Shown here: positions 41,501 to 43,925 of the stretch, in pieces
Layout: each line of letters opens with the position of its first letter
Position numbering within the stretch: the stretch's first letter is position 1
Source: Oscillospiraceae bacterium
GTDB taxonomy: Bacteria; Bacillota; Clostridia; Oscillospirales; Ruminococcaceae
Direction: 5' to 3'
NCBI GenBank assembly: GCA_009781425.1
Contig: WQYC01000022.1
Coordinates: forward strand, 1 to 43,925
DNA: 43,925 nt
The notes under the pieces: model-generated
Database searches by the model: none
What the model was told of the DNA's origin: nothing
Seen by the model: only the letters and a program-made list of their open reading frames with translations
Made by a program: the position numbers and the translations under genes

Positions 41501-41571
41501 CTATTAGGCAGAAGAGCAAAGCTCATCACCATCGCGAGAGTCAAAAACACTGATAAAATCCGCTTTTTCAT
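35515..41571 (-). CDS. 2018-residue secreted multidomain protein (PPC-like, Big-like, InlB-type repeats, dockerin-like end)
   Basis: A signal peptide, MKKRILSVFLTLAMVMSFAL to about residue 32, opens the protein. Residues about 70-1062 hold six modules resembling the bacterial pre-peptidase C-terminal domain (strand motifs such as VPGDLRIEID, TPGRLTVYMA, EPGRVEVDIS, AQPGDLIINL). A cysteine cluster (7 Cys in residues 159-184) interrupts the first. Residues about 1070-1160, 1394-1482 and 1490-1580 look like Big-type Ig domains; 1165-1390 and 1785-1860 contain InlB/Listeria-Bacteroides-type repeats (FKFDGWFRD, FTFDGWYTA); about 1685-1762 resembles a chitobiase C-terminal domain. A GGGGGDGPGGG linker precedes the last of these. 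Residues 1957-2012 form two dockerin-like repeats (DTSDALALLRHVAG, ATSDALNILRLVAG). No catalytic domain is seen, so it is probably an adhesin or scaffold. Confidence 0.85.
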   Translation of the reverse strand: MKKRILSVFLTLAMVMSFALLPNSELVLTASANDAERNYGILPFNEKARFPTDPNNPESALSYPGLGENIGTNIFEIDLKVPGDLRIEIDIPRLTTGWRDTSALPSWAAADLTKPDGDPARNGLGATFTLRDSNNSIVQSYNKEPIIIPQQINSIPGWCYCQCPPENPECQPQPCVHKCGTGVCSDPLFFEINNLAAGKYRIEIEALEGTQTSANTGTYNIIAEYFIEGTDADNRASSPIEIVPGVTVLSEMTGTSTADAVGHVYELDLETPGRLTVYMAGGHNGASRFRSSMGEGTAQADNGRYMPIDEDAIDYRGLRIQARAGGNTFNSSTVLMTAGNPVGLVAGPPVAAHWSQHPVPSALVASTWINAPYVAVLDLEAGKNYIQISNAAQTANVNPTGTYSLRTEFLPHEGLSADRKINLAFPNTIDPYLDITAPAVAPQYHTKINLTAGGTNVYDSFLSTRNFADVYVFEVPAGGGVVTAELKSPVSAYSTNTANSARVNPANLPGATIHPGQGGIGTGSAAPPSLLWRNSDGEIISGTGIAIAVAGLGGTSDSSYNTQVGLAAGTYYLEVRRRGHITDTTQNTGKYSLTLGFENASTAFTGGARVFNDLASPGIRSMGFGDVATGLISVDDDGFTTHRDIYQYQVTQAGILAVTARSANKGGLPNQGVDLLVRCNVPGSPPIIAAYTTAKADTTSGFNFEEYHYAVEPGTYQIELRQRNRALGTSGDRTATQTQMDNRQINNNNSGIYEISAVMQPFPVNENEPNNERYNADLLFHPTDSTALHKVNAMLSLTDDRDVFRIVITEPGRVEVDISHPFVFGGLSHHNTNHPIDIKWYREIEGQAGLGTQFHSASFSVSAATNKHYRDLELPGVYYFVIEKRPIPMGTPQDPWDGHNSAQAGTYMLEARFTPAQNTNNPGINTRANAQDIRHSQPMVGLMNHPHTVLPGGTLIGNWNIHSQWYKYELAQPGDLIINLFTADTPIPMATGSLGIRIYSGNDTTAVTGGAIETNMPIRGRTLTNRPAGTYYIEIYRRTRTAAGLASANPVANSGTYSLVVTDTTSPAPTVTGVQIIQGNTCCPPQKGRQQQYTAVVNGTNNPPQDVLWRIVSNTSDPRTRINAKGELIINALEDVNPIVIRAISAFDNRVFQDFSVTVDNEKPSFLITASSAIQGRATGGGWHADGCDKAVLRATATTPGYVFEGWYNELNVKVSGDEEYTLPAITGTRTFTARFEQGHIVTWNAGGGTPAPRQVGVINGGTIAAPAAISRGERFKFDGWFRDAAFTIPATFPVTNVTAAVTFWAKWTELQPPQVSTVTLAGAGAGSTGGGDYEDGQTVFISAGTPPPNQQFKEWTTASPGVTLANRFSSSTTFIMPRNNVTITAVWEPLQPIVESIEISPGNTDVQRGTSFGFRATVLGKNDPNQFAVIWSVTGGASSETQINATTGQLTVGADEEGETLLTVTATSTDNPLISDSVTVTVKAGVVTVTIDSVKITPNEATMRRGSANARQFNVAVSGTNAPQSVTWGVTGGVAGGGTSITSSGILTIGTNETATTLTVTAISTADITKTDTATITVFDPLKILESITQPASITGIINGVPKTAVGLGLPSTVAINTNGGSEVAAVTWNVAASSYDPNNKNAQSNILIAGTVNTPLPSGIANPNNVSLAVSVSVSVNSAGVGAPTITPSGTGNSRTITLTPPAGTPAGATIRYTTTATNPTATSGTLYSAPFSINLPASGSITVRAVVVVNGVASPVATRELSRDGGGGGDGPGGGTPTEARTITFNLQGGNINGNAANITRTTQDTGILAANQRPANPTRAGFTFDGWYTAATGGSERNLTSFVFQANTTLHAQWTAVSNGVLTTRPNDFAVPAATINAINNNIPKHMLRINSTGNFTLNAGTTVVGQQAVLVRYNTTTRQLEFVTGAKVGTNGNATLNITQTGDYLALVFKTGDITGTGAVDTSDALALLRHVAGISKFNSIQLYVANGKVGEVATSDALNILRLVAGVIKEIP

Positions 41572-41617
41572 AAATTCCTCCTAAGTATAACGAAAAATAA
41601 TAATAACACCTTTTTCC

Positions 41618-41646
41618 ATTGTACAATAAATAAAAACGTTTGTCAA
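41618..41646 (-). promoter_or_regulatory. promoter of the 2018-residue protein
   Basis: Minus strand TTGACA (41646-41641), 17-base spacer, TACAAT (41623-41618). An AGGAGG ribosome site lies close before the ATG. Expected to be strong. Confidence 0.75.
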
Positions 41647-41687
41647 GGGCGAAGTGACATTTTTTTACGGTAAAAAGACATTTTTTT

Positions 41688-41709
41688 AAGGAGGGGCTTC
41701 CCCCTCCTT
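41688..41709. other. stem-loop after the CorC-like gene
   Basis: AAGGAGGGG pairs with CCCCTCCTT (9 pairs, loop CTTC). On the minus strand it is followed by A-rich and not T-rich DNA, so it does not fit a normal terminator; RNA stabilising or processing element possible. A GACATTTTTTTA word occurs twice next to it. Confidence 0.5.
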
Positions 41710-41717
41710 ACGTTTTC

Positions 41718-42653
41718 TTATTTATCCTTTTTTGAAGCGGGTTTTTCCGCTTCCTGCCTTATGGCTTTGACCCGTGTGATAAAATTATCCTTCGCCTCGG
41801 TTATCACGAAAAGTATATCCTCGTAGCTCACGTGGACGGGCAAGTCGGCTTCTTCGGGAATATAACCGAGCAAATCCGCGACAAAGCCCGCAATCGTGTC
41901 ATATTCGTGGTCTTCCGGGAGCTCGTGCCCGAAAAGCTCAAGCACGTCCTCGGGGTCGGTTTCGCCGTCTATTTCGTATTTTTCTTTGCCGATTTCGGTG
42001 ATTTCATCGTCTTCCTCGTCATATTCGTCTTGAATATTACCCATGACGGCTTCGATTAAGTCCTCAAGCGTCAGGATTCCCGCTGTTCCGCCGTATTCGT
42101 CGATTACGACTGCCATGCCTGTTTTCTTGGAGTTGAGCATATTGAACGCGTCGCGGCAGGGGCAGGATTCGGGAATAAAAATTACCTCGCGCAGAAAGTC
42201 TTTGAGCGCGAATTCGAGGTGCTTGTCTCCCCCGACAAGGCAGAGCAGGTCTTTAACAATGATAATGCCCGTGATTTTGTCAATACTCCCTGTATAAACG
42301 GGAATCCGCGAGAAGCCCTCGTCAAGCGCGATGTAGATAATATCGTCAAGCTTTGTGTTTTCTTCGACGCCGACAATGTTTACGCGGTGAGTCATGACGT
42401 CGCTCACGTTCATTTCGTCGAACTCGAAGACGTTTGAAATCATTTCCGCGCTTTCTTCTTCAATCGCTCCGCTTTCCTCGCCCGCGTCCACCATAGACAT
42501 GATGTCGTCCTCGGTGACTGCGCCACTCCCATATTGAAAGTCGTCACCGAGCGTTTTCTTTAAAAGCGCGGTCAACAGCCAATTCAGCCCGATTAAAGGC
42601 GCGAGAAATATTTTCGCTAAAGCTTTTTTAGGTTTTCGTTGGTCGGAGTCCAT
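41718..42653 (-). CDS. CorC/HlyC-like CBS-pair protein lacking the DUF21 membrane domain
   Basis: 311 residues. Two CBS domains (DVMTHRVNIVGVEENTKLDDII, and FIPESCPCRDAFNMLN with AVVIDEYGGTAGILTLEDLIEAVMGNI) and the C-terminal transporter-associated domain (YDTIAGFVADLLGYIPEEAD) are clear. The N-terminus has only one short hydrophobic stretch (IFLAPLIGLNWLLTALL), not the four-helix DUF21 of the CNNM/YfjD type. It resembles CorC, a putative magnesium/cobalt efflux protein; function by similarity only. It follows tatD by 16 bases. Confidence 0.88.
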   Translation of the reverse strand: MDSDQRKPKKALAKIFLAPLIGLNWLLTALLKKTLGDDFQYGSGAVTEDDIMSMVDAGEESGAIEEESAEMISNVFEFDEMNVSDVMTHRVNIVGVEENTKLDDIIYIALDEGFSRIPVYTGSIDKITGIIIVKDLLCLVGGDKHLEFALKDFLREVIFIPESCPCRDAFNMLNSKKTGMAVVIDEYGGTAGILTLEDLIEAVMGNIQDEYDEEDDEITEIGKEKYEIDGETDPEDVLELFGHELPEDHEYDTIAGFVADLLGYIPEEADLPVHVSYEDILFVITEAKDNFITRVKAIRQEAEKPASKKDK

Positions 42654-42669
42654 GATTATGTCCTTTCAA

Positions 42670-43449
42670 TCAAAATTCTATGTTAAAAAATCTCATCGCA
42701 TTATTATTGCACATTTCTATGATTTCATCTGTCGTTTTGTTTTTAATTTGCGCGATTTTCTGCGCGGTATACCATGCCATGCCGCTGTCACAGCGTTTGC
42801 CGCGGAACGGCGGCGGCGCTAAGTACGGGCAGTCGGTTTCAAGCAGGAGCAGCTCGTCCGGTACGTTTTTGCAGGCTTCGACTGCCTTTTCTGTCTTTTT
42901 CTCGAAGGCAATCACGCCCGTAAAGCTCACATAAACGCCCAAGTCTGCAAGCTTGCGCGCTTCCGCGCTGTCCCCTGAAAAGCAGTGGCAGACGAACTTT
43001 AATTCTTTTTTTGCGTATTCTTGTAGAATTTCAAAAGTATCCGCAAAAGCCTCGCGGCTGTGAATAATTACAGGCAGTTTCAGGCTTTGCGCGAGTTCAA
43101 GCTGCTCGCGGAAGATTTTATTCTGCTGCTGCTTATTATACTCTCTGTAATATTCGAGCCCGATTTCACCGAAAGCTTTAACTTTTTTGCTTTCCGCAAG
43201 CTTTTCGAGGGTTTTTAAGTAATCGGGCGGCAGATTATCCACGTCCTGCGGGTGAATCCCGACGCTCGCGAAAATATTTTCGCGCGGGTATTTTTCAGCG
43301 AGCTTGACTGCCTTTTCGCTTCTTTCTAAGTTACAGCCGATTGCCATAAAGCCGCTGACGCTCTCGTCGAGCAGGTTTTGAATTAAATCATCGCGGTCAG
43401 CGTCGTAGGCGCGGTCGTCGTAATGTGTGTGTGTGTCAAAAAGTTTCAT
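42670..43449 (-). CDS. tatD: TatD-family metal-dependent deoxyribonuclease
   Basis: 259 residues, normal length. Metal-binding motifs: FDTHTHYDD at the N-terminus, GEIGLEYYRE, VIIHSREAF, FVCHCFSGD and LETDCPYLAPPPFRG. Nuclease or D-amino-acid-deacylase roles are known in the family. The ATG at 43449 has no ribosome site; the DNA upstream (ATAATATAATTATT) is a promoter -10 region, so the mRNA may begin within a few bases of the ATG. Confidence 0.95.
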   Translation of the reverse strand: MKLFDTHTHYDDRAYDADRDDLIQNLLDESVSGFMAIGCNLERSEKAVKLAEKYPRENIFASVGIHPQDVDNLPPDYLKTLEKLAESKKVKAFGEIGLEYYREYNKQQQNKIFREQLELAQSLKLPVIIHSREAFADTFEILQEYAKKELKFVCHCFSGDSAEARKLADLGVYVSFTGVIAFEKKTEKAVEACKNVPDELLLLETDCPYLAPPPFRGKRCDSGMAWYTAQKIAQIKNKTTDEIIEMCNNNAMRFFNIEF

Positions 43450-43458
43450 AATAATTAT

Positions 43459-43487
43459 ATTATAGGATAAATTTTTGCTTTTGTAAA
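43459..43487 (-). promoter_or_regulatory. tatD promoter, start very close to the ATG
   Basis: Minus strand TTTACA (43487-43482), 17-base spacer, TATAAT (43464-43459). Predicted start near 43452, three bases before the ATG at 43449. Confidence 0.6.
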
Positions 43488-43508
43488 GAGATTAACAAAA
43501 ATATTGTC

Positions 43509-43525
43509 AGCGGCGACACGCCGCT
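43509..43525. repeat. inverted repeat between tatD and the yerC-like gene
   Basis: AGCGGCG-ACA-CGCCGCT, 7 perfect pairs, touching the -35 box of the plus-strand promoter. It could be an operator or a structured element. No T-run follows it. Confidence 0.55.
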
Positions 43526-43553
43526 TGACTTTTCAACTTTAGTGTGCTAATAT
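43525..43553 (+). promoter_or_regulatory. promoter of the yerC-like gene
   Basis: TTGACT (43525-43530), 17-base spacer, TAATAT (43548-43553). It overlaps the last base of the inverted repeat at 43509-43525. Confidence 0.6.
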
Positions 43554-43591
43554 AGTAGAGGAAGTATAAATTCGGAGGGATTGAGGAAGTT

Positions 43592-43888
43592 ATGAACAGA
43601 AAATTGCAGGACGAGAATATAGATTTTTTATTCAAGGCGGTCTTAAAGCTCGAAAATATCGAAGAATGCTACGATTTTTTCGAGGATATTTGCACGGTGC
43701 AGGAGCTTAAAGCCATTGCGCAGAGAATCACGGTCGCAAAGCTGCTGACCGAGAAGCACGTTTATAACTATATCGTGAAGGAAACAGGCGCGAGCACCGC
43801 GACAATCAGCCGCGTAAACCGCACGCTGAATTACGGTAACGACGGCTATAAAATTGTTTTTGACCGCTTAGACGAGAGCAAATCATGA
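43592..43888 (+). CDS. YerC/YecD-family TrpR-like DNA-binding protein
   Basis: 98 residues, single TrpR-type helix-turn-helix. EECYDFFEDICTVQELKAIAQRITVAKLLT and KETGASTATISRVNRTLNYG match the family. In Bacillus the homologue is uncharacterised or near purine/histidine genes. An SD-like GGAGGGATTGAGGAAG precedes the ATG. Its last bases overlap the start of the next gene (ATGA). Targets unknown. Confidence 0.88.
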   Translation: MNRKLQDENIDFLFKAVLKLENIEECYDFFEDICTVQELKAIAQRITVAKLLTEKHVYNYIVKETGASTATISRVNRTLNYGNDGYKIVFDRLDESKS

Positions 43889-43925
43889 ATTACAGCGAGT
43901 TCGCCGCTTTTTACGACAGGCTTCA
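43885..43925 (+). CDS. probable SAM-dependent methyltransferase, 5' end only
   Basis: ATG at 43885 overlaps the preceding stop; the visible residues are MNYSEFAAFYDRL, the opening seen in many class I methyltransferases next to YerC-like genes. The call rests on 13 residues and the context. Confidence 0.5.
   Translation, partial: MNYSEFAAFYDRL

Noticed and set aside
41688-41709. Terminator after the CorC-like gene
   Set aside because: The stem is good but no T-run follows on the minus strand; listed as a stem-loop only.
1-43925. Prophage or transposon
   Set aside because: No transposase, integrase, capsid or tail gene was found in any frame.

Overview
The window looks like chromosomal DNA of a spore-forming, anaerobic-type Firmicute, most likely class Clostridia, order Oscillospirales. 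The support is indirect: spmA-spmB sporulation genes, a FabK-type fatty acid synthesis cluster, a TrpR-like YerC protein, a SARP/BTAD regulator, dockerin-like Ca-binding repeats on secreted proteins, strong AGGAGG-type ribosome binding sites and sigma-A type promoters. There is no rRNA, prophage, transposase or CRISPR array. One tRNA gene is present (tRNA-Ala, anticodon GGC).

Layout. 1-2139 (minus): rodA/ftsW-type gene followed by a galactokinase cut by the window edge. 2210-3457 (plus): secreted dockerin-like protein and thiN, then tRNA-Ala (3491-3563) and a GIY-YIG/DUF2075 helicase fusion gene. 5325-6802 (minus): a small unknown gene and spmAB. 6885-7259: an orphan Hpt phosphotransfer protein. 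7294-12127 (minus): PD-(D/E)XK nuclease, uvrB, two paralogous unknown proteins and a carbohydrate-binding-like protein between them. 12192-21537 (minus, closely packed, possibly one long unit from the proB promoter): proB, proA, a membrane protein, a SARP-like regulator, a formate/nitrite-type transporter, ROK glucokinase, small genes, ilvD, radC. 21600-22159: small His-rich protein and acpP. 22242-33705 (minus): the fatty acid synthesis cluster fabH-fabK-(membrane protein)-fabG-fabF-accB-(nucleotidyltransferase)-fabZ-(hicB-hicA-lipoprotein)-accC-(GNAT)-accD-accA. fabD-aroE is transcribed divergently. 35515-41571: a 2018-residue secreted multidomain protein. 41718-43449: a CorC-like CBS protein and tatD. 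43592-end: yerC-like regulator and the first codons of a probable methyltransferase.

How it works together. The fab/acc genes and acpP encode an almost complete type II fatty acid system: carboxylase AccABCD, FabD, FabH, FabF, FabG, FabZ, FabK and ACP. Unrelated genes sit between the acc genes, and hairpin repeats ending in GTAGGG lie next to stop codons in the same operon. One such repeat lies inside accB and encodes its linker.

The least ordinary signals are: (1) that hairpin repeat family and its in-frame copy in accB; (2) a duplicated leader upstream of ilvD whose two copies carry unrelated small genes, with a similar 3' motif between accC and accD; (3) a terminator hairpin after acpP whose 3' arm is the ribosome binding site of the next gene; (4) promoters that place the predicted start of rodA and tatD transcripts at or next to the start codon; (5) opposing fabH/fabD promoters that point at each other; (6) two stand-alone nuclease genes that could be defence genes. 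All functional calls come from reading motifs by eye; no database search was run.
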